Origin: an uncultured Collinsella sp.
Lineage (GTDB): Bacteria > Actinomycetota > Coriobacteriia > Coriobacteriales > Coriobacteriaceae
Length of the DNA: 18,934 bases
Reading direction: 5' to 3'
Assembly: GCA_902491055.1 (NCBI GenBank)
Contig: CABUGI010000030.1
Location: 1 to 18,934 of the forward strand
Below are positions 7,285 to 14,762 of this stretch, one piece after another. How positions within the stretch are numbered: position 1 is the stretch's first letter; each line of letters starts with the position of its first letter. The notes beneath the pieces are model-generated. The model was not told the DNA's origin and did not search any database. It saw nothing but the letters and a program-made list of their open reading frames with translations. A program made the position numbers and the translations under genes.

Positions 7285-8562
7285 TTGTTTGAATGTGAAC
7301 TGCCGTTTGACCACAAGACGTTGCATCTGGAGCTCGAGGATAAGAACTTCGCGGGTGTGATGGAAGGTCATCAAAACGAGTTTAAGACTACGAAATCGCA
7401 GGAAGAGCTGGTAGAGGAGTCGCTTGCCAACCCTTATGGCTCGCCTTCGCTCGAGGAGCTTTGTGCTGGCAAGAAGGATATTGTCATTATTAGCTCCGAT
7501 CATACGCGTCCCGTTCCCTCGCGTGTGACGATGCCTATTCTGCTGCATCACATCCATTCCGCTGCGCCCGAGGCTCGAGTTCGTATTTTGGTTGCTACGG
7601 GTATGCACCGTCCGTCGACGCATGAGGAGCTCGTCAACAAGTATGGCGAGGAGATCGTTGCCAACGAGGAAATCGTTATGCACGTCGCGACTGACGACAG
7701 CATGATGAAAAAGATCGGCACCTTGCCTTCTGGTGGCGAGTGCATCATCAACAAGATTGCCGTCGATTGCGATCTGCTGCTTGCCGAGGGCTTTATTGAG
7801 CCGCACTTCTTTGCTGGTTTCTCCGGCAGCCGCAAGTCCGTCCTGCCTGGCATCGCCAGCTACAAGACCATCATGTACAACCACAACGGTCAGTTTGTGA
7901 ATGATTCCCACTCGCGTGCCGGCAACCTGTGCCACAACCACGTGAGCGAGGACATGTTTGCCGCTGCCGAGATGGCTCACCTTGCCTTTGTGCTTAACGT
8001 GGTGCTCAACGGCAAGCACGAGGTCATCGGTTCCTTTGCCGGCGATATCCACAAGGCGCACGAGGCTGGCTGCGAGTTCGTGAAGAGCCTTGCCGGCGTT
8101 GAGCCCGTCGAGTGCGAGATTGCCATTACCACCAACGGCGGCTACCCGCTCGACCAGAACATCTACCAGGCCGTGAAGGGCATGTGCTCTGCCGAGGCCA
8201 CGCTTCCCGAGGGCGGCGTGATTATCGATGTCGCCGGTTGTGCCGACGGTCACGGTGGCGAGGGCTTCTATCACAACATCGCCGACAACGATCCTGCGGA
8301 GTTTGAGCGCGCCTGCATCGACCGTCCTAAGGACGAGACCCTGCCCGACCAGTGGACGAGCCAGATTTTCGCCCGCATCCTGGCGCATCACCCTGTGATC
8401 ATGGTTACCGACCTGTGCGATCACCGGATGATCAAGGATATGCACATGACGCCGGTCAACACCCTCGATGAGGCGCTCAAGCTCGCCTTTGAGATGAAGG
8501 GTGCCGATGCCAAGGTGGCCGTCATTCCCGATGGCCTGGGTGTTGTCGTCGCTCAGCACTAG
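7285..8562 (+). CDS. larA: LarA-family nickel-pincer 2-hydroxyacid (lactate) racemase
   Basis: Cytosolic racemase/epimerase that uses a nickel-pincer nucleotide bound to a lysine to interconvert D- and L-lactate or a related 2-hydroxyacid by hydride transfer. I start it at TTG 7285, 9 nt after GAGGG at 7271-7275. That gives 425 residues, close to the 424 of Lactobacillus plantarum LarA, and places every key residue at its reference number: Asp72 and Arg75 in SDHTRP, His108 in ATGMHRP, His174 in EPHFFAGFSG, Lys184 in SRKSVLPG (cofactor attachment) and His200 in MYNHN. It is followed by a channel gene 49 nt downstream, and faces larB-larC on the other strand. Homologues act on several 2-hydroxyacids, so lactate itself is likely but not certain. 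The start codon is inferred. Confidence 0.9.
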   Translation: MFECELPFDHKTLHLELEDKNFAGVMEGHQNEFKTTKSQEELVEESLANPYGSPSLEELCAGKKDIVIISSDHTRPVPSRVTMPILLHHIHSAAPEARVRILVATGMHRPSTHEELVNKYGEEIVANEEIVMHVATDDSMMKKIGTLPSGGECIINKIAVDCDLLLAEGFIEPHFFAGFSGSRKSVLPGIASYKTIMYNHNGQFVNDSHSRAGNLCHNHVSEDMFAAAEMAHLAFVLNVVLNGKHEVIGSFAGDIHKAHEAGCEFVKSLAGVEPVECEIAITTNGGYPLDQNIYQAVKGMCSAEATLPEGGVIIDVAGCADGHGGEGFYHNIADNDPAEFERACIDRPKDETLPDQWTSQIFARILAHHPVIMVTDLCDHRMIKDMHMTPVNTLDEALKLAFEMKGADAKVAVIPDGLGVVVAQH

Positions 8563-8572
8563 TACGCGGCCT

Positions 8573-8585
8573 AAACGAATCGTTT
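8573..8585. promoter_or_regulatory. Short palindrome between larA and the channel gene
   Basis: AAACGA-A-TCGTTT is a perfect 13-bp palindrome 10 nt after the larA stop and 26 nt before the channel start. It could be a regulator site, for example for the TetR protein encoded opposite, or chance. Confidence 0.25.
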
Positions 8586-8611
8586 ATAACCGACAAGAAA
8601 GATAAGGTTTT

Positions 8612-9343
8612 ATGCTTACCAAACTCCTCTGCGAATTCGGCGCAACGGCCCTCATGATCATCTTTGGCGTGGGCGTGCACTGCGATACCGTGCTCAAGGG
8701 CACCAAGTATCAGGGTTCCGGCCATATGTTTGCCATCACCACTTGGTCTTTTGGCATCTCGGTCTGCCTGTTTGTCTTTGGCGGCGCCGTGTGCATGAAC
8801 CCGGCTATGGTGCTCGCCCAGTGCATCGTAGGTCTGGTGCCGTGGGGCAGCTGCATTCCCTTCATGATTGCCGATATGCTCGGCGGCTTTGTGGGCGCCG
8901 TAATCGCTTGGCTTATGTATGCCGATGAGTTCAAGGCTTCCGAGGGCGTCGTCGACCCCATTGCCCAGCGCAACATCTTCTCGACCAACCCCACCACCGA
9001 GGGCACCAACTATGCTCGCAACTTCTTCTGCGAGGCTATCTGCACCTTTGTGTTCATCAGCGCCATCCTTGCTGCCGCTAGCCGCGCTGGTGAGAACGTT
9101 CTGATGCTCGCTATCTGCGTCGGCCTGATCGTTTGGGCCGTTGGCATGGGCATGGGCGGCATCACCGGCTTCGCCATGAACCAGGCTCGTGACCTTGGTC
9201 CTCGCATGGCCTATCAGGTGCTGCCGATCAAGAACAAGGCCGACAACAACTGGAAGTACGGTCTGCTCGTTCCTGGCATTGCTCCGTTTGTCGGTGCCGC
9301 TCTGGCCGCACTGTTTGTGCACGGTTTCTTGGGCATGTTCTAG
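8612..9343 (+). CDS. MIP-family (aquaglyceroporin-like) channel, candidate lactic acid channel LarD
   Basis: A 243-residue membrane channel with six hydrophobic helices and two half-helix loops. In Lactobacillus plantarum the equivalent gene, larD (a GlpF homologue), passes lactic acid, and here too it follows larA by 49 nt. The first signature loop is CMNPAMVLAQ (Asn63-Pro64-Ala65) without the usual SGAH lead-in. The second is GFAMNQARDLGPR, where the canonical Pro is Gln191, giving Asn190-Gln191-Ala192, while the selectivity-filter Arg193 is kept. These changes, plus Cys and Met around the first loop, make it a divergent member. The start ATG 8612 follows GATAAGG. The fold call is firm; the substrate is inferred from the neighbour. 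Confidence 0.8.
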   Translation: MLTKLLCEFGATALMIIFGVGVHCDTVLKGTKYQGSGHMFAITTWSFGISVCLFVFGGAVCMNPAMVLAQCIVGLVPWGSCIPFMIADMLGGFVGAVIAWLMYADEFKASEGVVDPIAQRNIFSTNPTTEGTNYARNFFCEAICTFVFISAILAAASRAGENVLMLAICVGLIVWAVGMGMGGITGFAMNQARDLGPRMAYQVLPIKNKADNNWKYGLLVPGIAPFVGAALAALFVHGFLGMF

Positions 9344-9364
9344 TCCAAGACTACATAGTTGTTC

Positions 9365-9489
9365 GCCGTCCGCATGGGGTAACTTCCCAGCGCGTCCTCG
9401 GACATGCAAAAAGGCTCGCTGCGCACTTTGTGCGGCGAGCCTTTTTGCGTCCTGCGGAGTGCGCTGGGAAGTTACCCCATGCGGACGGC
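9365..9489 (+). other. Nested hairpin element, copy 2 (contains a bidirectional terminator-like inner stem)
   Basis: A perfect 29-bp outer stem (9365-9393 with 9461-9489) encloses the core GTCCTCGGACAT (9394-9405) opposite GTCCTGCGGAGT (9449-9460). Inside is a perfect 14-bp inner stem GCAAAAAGGCTCGC / GCGAGCCTTTTTGC (9406-9419 with 9435-9448) and a CGCAC-TTT-GTGCG tip. The inner stem has T-runs on both strands, so it can end both the channel transcript (+) and the larB-larC-tetR transcript (-), which converge here. The core matches copy 1 at 10 of 12 and 11 of 12 positions. The remaining 9490-9610 shows nothing I can name. Confidence 0.85.
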
Positions 9490-9610
9490 TGCGGGGTCTT
9501 TGTTGCGTTCGTACAAGCAACCCAACATATATATCTGAATTTGGATGGGAGGGGCTTGTTGCTGGTAGGGGCGTTGGGCTGCTGTTGGCACTTTGGGAAG
9601 GGATAGTTAC

Positions 9611-10150
9611 TTAGCCGAAGAGGGGCTTGATGGCTGATAGGTAGTCTTTGGCTACTTCGGCCTTATCTGCTTGGAAGTTGTGCCAGGCCCACCATTGGAC
9701 GGTGGCTACGAAGCTTGAGGCTATGTGGTGCAGTAAGAAGCTGCGGTCCATGGTGCCGGCGGGGCCTGCGGGGTCGACGGGGACGGTTTCGGCTGCTCGT
9801 GACATGATGGTCTTGCGTAAGCAGTCGGCGAAGACGCGTGAGCCGGCGCCGGCTACGAGGGCTCGAACGCCCTGACGGCGTTCCCAGAGGTTGTTGAGGA
9901 TATGCTCGACTTGCACGAGTGGGTCGTCGAGCGGCGTACCATCGTCGTCGAGGGCGTGGGTGCAGATGCCGCTCACGAGCTCGGACAGTAGGCCGTCTTT
10001 GCTCTTAAAGAGGCCGTAGAATGTCGCGCGGCCTACGTGGGCGCGCGCGATGATGTCGCCGACGGTGATCTTGCCGTAGTCCTCTTCGCGTAGGAGTTCG
10101 GAGAACGCCGCGACGATGGCGGCGCGGCTTTTTGTCTTGCGGGCGTCCAT
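9611..10150 (-). CDS. TetR-type transcriptional regulator
   Basis: A 179-residue DNA-binding regulator. Residues ~8-50 form the TetR helix-turn-helix (AAIVAAFSELLREEDYGKIT then VGDIIARAHVGRATFYGLFK, with the typical ATFYGLFKSKDGLL ending), followed by an all-helical ligand/dimer domain with WWAWHN near the C terminus, like the DhaS-type C-terminal domain. The start ATG (10150) lies 2 nt after the larC stop (TAGCCATG), so it is probably translationally coupled and co-transcribed with larB-larC. It is a plausible local regulator of the lar genes, in place of the Crp-type LarR of lactobacilli. That role, and the ligand, are inference. A longer in-frame opening to 10363 only shadows larC. Confidence 0.88.
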   Translation of the reverse strand: MDARKTKSRAAIVAAFSELLREEDYGKITVGDIIARAHVGRATFYGLFKSKDGLLSELVSGICTHALDDDGTPLDDPLVQVEHILNNLWERRQGVRALVAGAGSRVFADCLRKTIMSRAAETVPVDPAGPAGTMDRSFLLHHIASSFVATVQWWAWHNFQADKAEVAKDYLSAIKPLFG

Positions 10151-10152
10151 GG

Positions 10153-11076
10153 CTATGCGTCCGCGTGAACAAGCAGGCAGCGGAGCGTACCGGAGCAACC
10201 CTCGTAGGGGCGTTTGCCGGCGCCGTAGCCGACGGCCTCGATGCGGTAGCGAGCCGGCAGGTGCTCGGATGTGCGCAGTGCGGCGACGATGGCAGCGCCC
10301 GTGGGCGTCACGAGCTCGCCGGCGACCGGTGCGGGCGTGAGGGCGATATTGCCCGCCTGGCACAGGTTGACGACAGCGGGGACGGGAATGGGCATAAGGC
10401 CGTGGGCACAGTGGATGGTGCCGTGGCCCTCGGAAAGCGACTCGACCACAATGTCCTCAATGCCCAGGTCATCGAGGCAGATGGCGACAGAGCAGACGTC
10501 GACGATGGAATCGACGGCGCCTACCTCGTGGAACATGACGGTCTCGGGCGTTTTGCCGTGGGCCTTGGCCTCGGCGGCGGCGAGCGCGGTAAAGATGGCG
10601 AGCGCGCGACGCTTGGCGCCATCACTCATCTGCGAGCCATCGATGATGGCGGTGACGTCCGCCAAAGAACGGTGATGATGGTGGTGGGCGTGATGATGGC
10701 CCTCGTGGCCATGGCCGTGGGTCTCATGATCATGCTCGTGTGTGTGCTCGTGTTCGTGTTCGTGTTCACCATGATCATGATGGTGGTGCTCGTGCTCGTG
10801 CGTGTGCTCGGCAGCTGCTTCGTTGCCGTAGAGCCATGCCATGTCGTGGTCGTGGTTCTCGAGCTCTTCTGCCAGCTGAACGTCGAAATCGCAGGCGTCG
10901 ATGCCATGCTTGTTTACGCGCGTGACGGCGATCGTAAAGCCGTCGACCGGCAGTGTGGCGAGCTGTTCGCGCAGGTGTTCCTCGCTGGCGCCCAGGTCGA
11001 GCAGGGCCGCGACGGTCATATCGCCGCTGATGCCCGAGGTGCCGTCGATGATAAGCGTGTGCTGATGATTGGACAT
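10153..11076 (-). CDS. larC: LarC, nickel-insertion protein for the nickel-pincer cofactor, first domain only
   Basis: LarC inserts nickel into the pincer nucleotide made by LarB and LarE. The first-domain signatures are present: DGTSGISGDM (11-20), HEVGAVDSIVDV, PIPVPAVVNL, ELVTPTGAAIVAAL and a YGAGKRPYEG ending. Residues 91-135 are extraordinarily His-rich, 26 His in 45 residues, mixed with Glu, Asp and Gly, a likely nickel store. The protein is 307 residues long. Full LarC is over 400 because of a second CTP-binding domain (LarC2), which in L. plantarum is joined by ribosomal frameshifting. No LarC2-like sequence follows here: the stop at 10153-10155 is immediately followed by the TetR start. 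AGGAG precedes ATG 11076, and larB ends 10 nt upstream. Confidence 0.9.
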   Translation of the reverse strand: MSNHQHTLIIDGTSGISGDMTVAALLDLGASEEHLREQLATLPVDGFTIAVTRVNKHGIDACDFDVQLAEELENHDHDMAWLYGNEAAAEHTHEHEHHHHDHGEHEHEHEHTHEHDHETHGHGHEGHHHAHHHHHRSLADVTAIIDGSQMSDGAKRRALAIFTALAAAEAKAHGKTPETVMFHEVGAVDSIVDVCSVAICLDDLGIEDIVVESLSEGHGTIHCAHGLMPIPVPAVVNLCQAGNIALTPAPVAGELVTPTGAAIVAALRTSEHLPARYRIEAVGYGAGKRPYEGCSGTLRCLLVHADA

Positions 11077-11086
11077 GGAATGCTCC

Positions 11087-11869
11087 TTAGCGGGCGCGGG
11101 GTGTGCCGGCGCTCAGATGATTGATAAGACTTGCCTGGTAAGCGGCGCCAAAGCCGTTGTCGATATTGACGACCGATACGCCGCTGGCACAGGAATTGAG
11201 CATGGCGAGCAGTGCGGCTACGCCACCAAAACTTGCGCCGTAGCCCACGCTGGTGGGAACGGCGATGACCGGACAGCTCACCAGACCGCCGATAACGCTC
11301 GCCAACGCGCCCTCCATGCCGGCGATGGCGATGACCACCTGTGCCTGGGCAAGTTCCTCGGCATGCGCGAGTAGGCGGTGCAGGCCGGCGACGCCTACGT
11401 CGTAGAGGCGGTCGACCTCGTTGCCATAGAACTCGGCCGTCAACGCGGCTTCCTCGGCGACGGGCAGGTCGCTCGTGCCGGCGCAGGCGACGACGATGCG
11501 TCCGTTGCCGGTAGGGGAGGGCTTGCCGCCCACGAGGGCGAGCTGCGCGTCCGGGACATATCCCAGGTCGATGCCGTTGCCGAGGAACTCCGAGGTGCGG
11601 GCTGCCTTTTCGGCATCCAGGCGCGTGACCAGGATGCGCTCCTGGCCGGCATCGCGCAGCGCTTCGATAATGGCGGCAATTTGCTCGGCGGTTTTACCGG
11701 CACCGTAGACAACCTCGCCGGCTCCCTGGCGCACTCCGCGCGAAAGATCGAGCTGTGCAAAGCCCAGGTCGGCGGTCGGCGCCGTCTGGATGCGCGTGAG
11801 GGCATCGGCCGGCGTAATGCTTCCGTCTGCCACGTCACTTAGCAATTGCTCAAGATCTCGTTTGTCCAT
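11087..11869 (-). CDS. larB: LarB, pyridinium-3,5-bisdicarboxylic acid mononucleotide synthase
   Basis: First enzyme of nickel-pincer nucleotide synthesis: it carboxylates nicotinic acid adenine dinucleotide and splits off AMP. It belongs to the PurE-like family, recognised by GRIVVACAGTSDLPVAEEA, TAEFYG, AGMEGALASVIGGL and PVIAVPTSVGYGASFGG, and ends with LNSCASGVSVVNIDNGFGAA. I start it at ATG 11869 (MDKRDLEQLL), with AAGGGA 6-7 nt upstream, and not at the in-frame codon 11 positions earlier. Length 260 fits the family (~250). It is the first gene of the larB-larC-tetR unit on the minus strand. The LarE sulfur donor needed to finish the cofactor is not in this window. Two palindromes at 11914-11961 lie in its promoter region. 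Confidence 0.93.
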   Translation of the reverse strand: MDKRDLEQLLSDVADGSITPADALTRIQTAPTADLGFAQLDLSRGVRQGAGEVVYGAGKTAEQIAAIIEALRDAGQERILVTRLDAEKAARTSEFLGNGIDLGYVPDAQLALVGGKPSPTGNGRIVVACAGTSDLPVAEEAALTAEFYGNEVDRLYDVGVAGLHRLLAHAEELAQAQVVIAIAGMEGALASVIGGLVSCPVIAVPTSVGYGASFGGVAALLAMLNSCASGVSVVNIDNGFGAAYQASLINHLSAGTPRAR

Positions 11870-11913
11870 ATAAGTTCCCTTCGACGCAGAAAAGTTTAGC
11901 ACGCGAAGGGTTG

Positions 11914-11961
11914 TTTCCGAACATTAGAGCATAATTGTTCGGAAATCTGACATGTCAGATT
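11914..11961. promoter_or_regulatory. Two adjacent palindromes in the larB promoter region
   Basis: TTTCCGAACA (11914-11923) and TGTTCGGAAA (11936-11945) form a perfect 10-bp inverted repeat with a 12-nt AT-rich spacer. It overlaps by two bases the perfect 18-bp palindrome AATCTGACATGTCAGATT (11944-11961). On the minus strand TTCGGA and TAAACT are 17 nt apart, a possible larB promoter in which the -35 lies inside the first repeat. They may be operators, perhaps of the TetR protein encoded in the operon. Confidence 0.5.
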
Positions 11962-11985
11962 AGATGAAGTTGTGAAGCAAACTGA

Positions 11986-12621
11986 CTAGTCACGCAGGAT
12001 GATGTCCATGGCGAGCATCAGGTTGCGCTCATCGATGGCAAACGGGGCGGCCTCGCGCGTCTTGGGCTTGGCGCAAAATGCGATGCCCGTGCCCGCGGCC
12101 TGAATCATGGGGATGTCGTTGGCGCCGTCGCCGATCGCGACGGTATGAGCCATATCGACACCGCACTCAACCGCCCAGTCCAGCAGCTGGATGAGCTTGG
12201 ACTCTTTGGTCACGATGTCTGCCGCCAGCTTACCGGTGAGCTGGCCGCCCACGACCTCCAGGCGGTTAGCGAGGCAAAAGTCGATGCCCGCGGCGGCCAC
12301 GATCTTATCGGCGACCTCGTGAAAGCCGCCGCTTACCACGCCGACTTTCCAGCCCTTGCTGTGCGCCGAGCGCACAAGCTCCAGCGCGCCGGGGGTAAAC
12401 GTCACGCGCTCAAAGGTGCGCTCGAACACACTTTCGTCCAAGCCGGCAAGCAGCCCCACGCGCTCCTCGAGCGCCTGCTTAAAGTCCAGCTCGCCGCACA
12501 TAGCGCGCTCGGTGATTTGCGCAACTTGCTCGCCCACGCCGGCCTCCTCGCCCAACAGGTCGATGACCTCCTGGTTGATGAGCGTGGAGTCGATATCCAT
12601 AACAATGAGGCGTGCAGTCAT
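11986..12621 (-). CDS. serB: Phosphoserine phosphatase (HAD family)
   Basis: Hydrolyses phosphoserine to serine, the last step of serine synthesis; cytosolic. HAD motifs in order: DIDST with nucleophile Asp9 and acid Asp11, VSGGF (Ser97), the lysine of TKESK (about 142) and GDGANDIPM (164-172). The cap region with EVIDLLGEEAGVGEQVAQIT and FERVTFTPG is typical of SerB. There is no N-terminal ACT domain, giving a compact 211 residues. I place the start at ATG 12621 (MTARLIVMD), 6 nt after AAAGG; the longer opening to 12666 adds 15 unrelated residues. No serA or serC lies nearby, so the substrate call rests on the motifs alone. Other small HAD phosphatases share them. Confidence 0.85.
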   Translation of the reverse strand: MTARLIVMDIDSTLINQEVIDLLGEEAGVGEQVAQITERAMCGELDFKQALEERVGLLAGLDESVFERTFERVTFTPGALELVRSAHSKGWKVGVVSGGFHEVADKIVAAAGIDFCLANRLEVVGGQLTGKLAADIVTKESKLIQLLDWAVECGVDMAHTVAIGDGANDIPMIQAAGTGIAFCAKPKTREAAPFAIDERNLMLAMDIILRD

Positions 12622-12788
12622 GATGGGCCTTTCCAAGTGCTGTTTTATTGGGGCATATTGTCGCACGTGAATAGCGCGGGCGGGTGCCGCGGTGCGTCAA
12701 TTGTTTCGTCTCCGTCAAGTCTTTGGGTAAGAGCTACTTTTTCGCGGCACATCGACGCGGGTGCGATAACATAGAACGCCATGTCTGG

Positions 12789-12856
12789 CTGCGCGGTTTA
12801 CGCAGGCTGGGCAAATCTGTACGACGCCGCCCGGAACGACACGGGGCGGCACAGAT
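12789..12856 (+). promoter_or_regulatory. Hairpins in the aspS leader
   Basis: CTGCG-CGGTTTA-CGCAG (12789-12805) and a larger hairpin pair up just before the aspS ribosome binding site. In the larger one, ATCTGT (12815-12820) pairs with ACAGAT (12851-12856) and GCCGCCC (12826-12832) with GGGGCGGC (12843-12850). The second ends 7 nt before GGAGG at 12864. They could modulate aspS expression. I see no T-box signature. Confidence 0.4.
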
Positions 12857-12877
12857 CCATAAAGGAGGATCACTGGT

Positions 12878-14665
12878 ATGAGCCAGACCCGTCCCATCGA
12901 TGAGCATTCCATGCACACCCGTACCTGCGGCGAGCTTCGCTTCGAGAACGTGGGCGAAGAGGTCACCCTCACCGGTTGGGTGAGCCGTCGCCGCGACCAC
13001 GGCGGCCTTATCTTCTGCGACCTTCGCGACCGCGAGGGCATCACGCAGCTCACCTTCGACCCCGAGCACTCCGACGGCGACGCCTTTAAGATTGCCGAGA
13101 CCATGCGTCCCGAGTGGCCCATCAAGATCCACGGCGTCGTGCGCGCTCGTGGCGAGGAGACCACCAACACCAAGCTCGCGACCGGCGAGATCGAGGTCCT
13201 GACCGACCACGCCGAGGTGCTTAACACGTCCGTCACTCCGCCGTTCCAGATTGAGGACGGCATCGAGACGAGCGAGGACACCCGTCTGCGCTATCGCTAT
13301 CTGGACCTCCGTCGTCCCGAGATGATGGCCAACCTCAAGCTGCGCTCCGACTTCACCTTTGCCATTCGCGAGGCGCTGCACAACCGTGAGTTCATGGAGG
13401 TCGAGACGCCCTCCCTGTTTAAGTCCACGCCCGAGGGCGCCCGCGACTTCATCGTTCCCAGCCGTATTCAGCCGGGCAACTTCTACGCTCTACCGCAGTC
13501 CCCGCAGCTCCTGAAGCAGCTGCTCATGGTCGGTGGCGTCGAGCGCTACTACCAGGTTGCCAAGTGCTTCCGCGACGAGGACCTGCGTGCCGACCGTCAG
13601 CCCGAGTTCACCCAGGTCGATATCGAGATGTCCTTCGTGGACCAGAACGACGTCATGAGCGCGCTCGAGGAGGTCCTGGCCGACGCCTTCGGCCGCATGG
13701 GCGTCGAGATGCCCACGCCGCTGCGTCGTATGGACTACTGGGAGGCCATGGACACCTATGGCTCCGACAAGCCCGATACCCGCTATGGCATGCACCTGGT
13801 CGACCTGACCGACATCTTCGCCAACTCCAAGTTCAAGGTCTTTGCGACTGCCGCAAACGAGGAGGGCTCTGTCGTCAAGGCCATCAACGCCAAGGGCGCC
13901 GGTGCCTGGGCACGTGCCAAGATCGATAAGCTTGCCGGCGTGGCCTCCACGTTTGGCGCCAAGGGCCTGGCCTGGATTGCTTTCCGCGAGGACGGCTCTA
14001 TCAACAGCCCCATCGTCAAGTTCTTCTCGGACGAGGAGATGGCGGCTCTGCGCGAGCGCATGGATGTCGAGCCCGGCGACCTTGTGATGTTCGCCGCCGG
14101 CCCGCGCTTGCTCTCCGACGAGATCCTGGGCGGCATGCGTTCGCACATGGCCAATGCGCTCGAGATCAAGCGCGAGGGCCACGACTTCCTGTGGGTCGTC
14201 AACTTCCCGCTGTTCCACTGGGACGAGGATCGCAAGGCCTATGCTGCCGAGCACCAGCCCTTTACCCTGCCGACCGAGACCGACATCGCCAAGATCGAGG
14301 CCGACCCGTTGGCAGCCGGTTCTTGCACCTACGACTTTGTCATGGACGGCTTTGAGGCCGGCGGCGGCGGTATGCGTATCCACAACGCCGAGATGCAGAT
14401 GTCCATGCTCAAGCTCCTGGGCTTTACCGAGGAGCGTGCCGAGTCTCAGTTCGGCTTCCTCATGGAGGCCCTCAAGTTTGGTGCGCCCCCGATGGGCGGT
14501 TTCGCTCTGGGCCTGGACCGCGTGTGCATGCTGCTCACCGGTTCCGACTCCATCCGCGACGTCATGGCGTTCCCCAAGACGGCCAGCGGCTCCGACCTTA
14601 TGTCGGGCGCTCCGAGTGCCGTTAGCGGCGCCCAGCTCAAGGACGTCAGTCTGCGCCTGATGTAG
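12878..14665 (+). CDS. aspS: Aspartyl-tRNA synthetase
   Basis: Class IIb synthetase that charges tRNA-Asp. The 595-residue length and domain order are those of the bacterial type. An N-terminal OB-fold anticodon-binding domain comes first (TCGELRFENVGEEVTLTGWV to about 110), then the catalytic core with motif 2 FRDEDLRADRQPEFTQVDIE (about 231-250), the bacterial GAD insertion (about 295-420), and motif 3 GFALGLDRVCMLL (about 541) followed by DSIRDVMAFPKT. ATG 12878 is used because GGAGG lies 9 nt upstream; a second ATG at 12911 would match shorter homologues. Whether it also charges tRNA-Asn cannot be judged here. It appears monocistronic, ending in a clear terminator. Confidence 0.97.
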   Translation: MSQTRPIDEHSMHTRTCGELRFENVGEEVTLTGWVSRRRDHGGLIFCDLRDREGITQLTFDPEHSDGDAFKIAETMRPEWPIKIHGVVRARGEETTNTKLATGEIEVLTDHAEVLNTSVTPPFQIEDGIETSEDTRLRYRYLDLRRPEMMANLKLRSDFTFAIREALHNREFMEVETPSLFKSTPEGARDFIVPSRIQPGNFYALPQSPQLLKQLLMVGGVERYYQVAKCFRDEDLRADRQPEFTQVDIEMSFVDQNDVMSALEEVLADAFGRMGVEMPTPLRRMDYWEAMDTYGSDKPDTRYGMHLVDLTDIFANSKFKVFATAANEEGSVVKAINAKGAGAWARAKIDKLAGVASTFGAKGLAWIAFREDGSINSPIVKFFSDEEMAALRERMDVEPGDLVMFAAGPRLLSDEILGGMRSHMANALEIKREGHDFLWVVNFPLFHWDEDRKAYAAEHQPFTLPTETDIAKIEADPLAAGSCTYDFVMDGFEAGGGGMRIHNAEMQMSMLKLLGFTEERAESQFGFLMEALKFGAPPMGGFALGLDRVCMLLTGSDSIRDVMAFPKTASGSDLMSGAPSAVSGAQLKDVSLRLM

Positions 14666-14689
14666 GCGAACGGCTACATATTGCCTGTA

Positions 14690-14723
14690 ACGAGGGAAGG
14701 ACGCGGGCCTTCCCTCGTTTTTT
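14690..14723 (+). terminator. Intrinsic terminator after aspS
   Basis: ACGAGGGAAGG (14690-14700) pairs perfectly with CCTTCCCTCGT around a 7-nt loop, followed by six T. A classic Rho-independent terminator 25 nt after the aspS stop. Confidence 0.95.
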
Positions 14724-14762
14724 ATGCGCCGAGGTTGTGAGGGCATGGGGTGACCGGACGTC

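Noticed and set aside
10120..10170. A programmed frameshift joining larC to a LarC2 domain
   Set aside because: No LarC2-like sequence follows in the other frames; the downstream frame is clearly a TetR regulator with its own start.
12667..12877. A T-box riboswitch before aspS
   Set aside because: I see no T-box consensus or terminator/antiterminator pair; the hairpins there are short and unlike that class.
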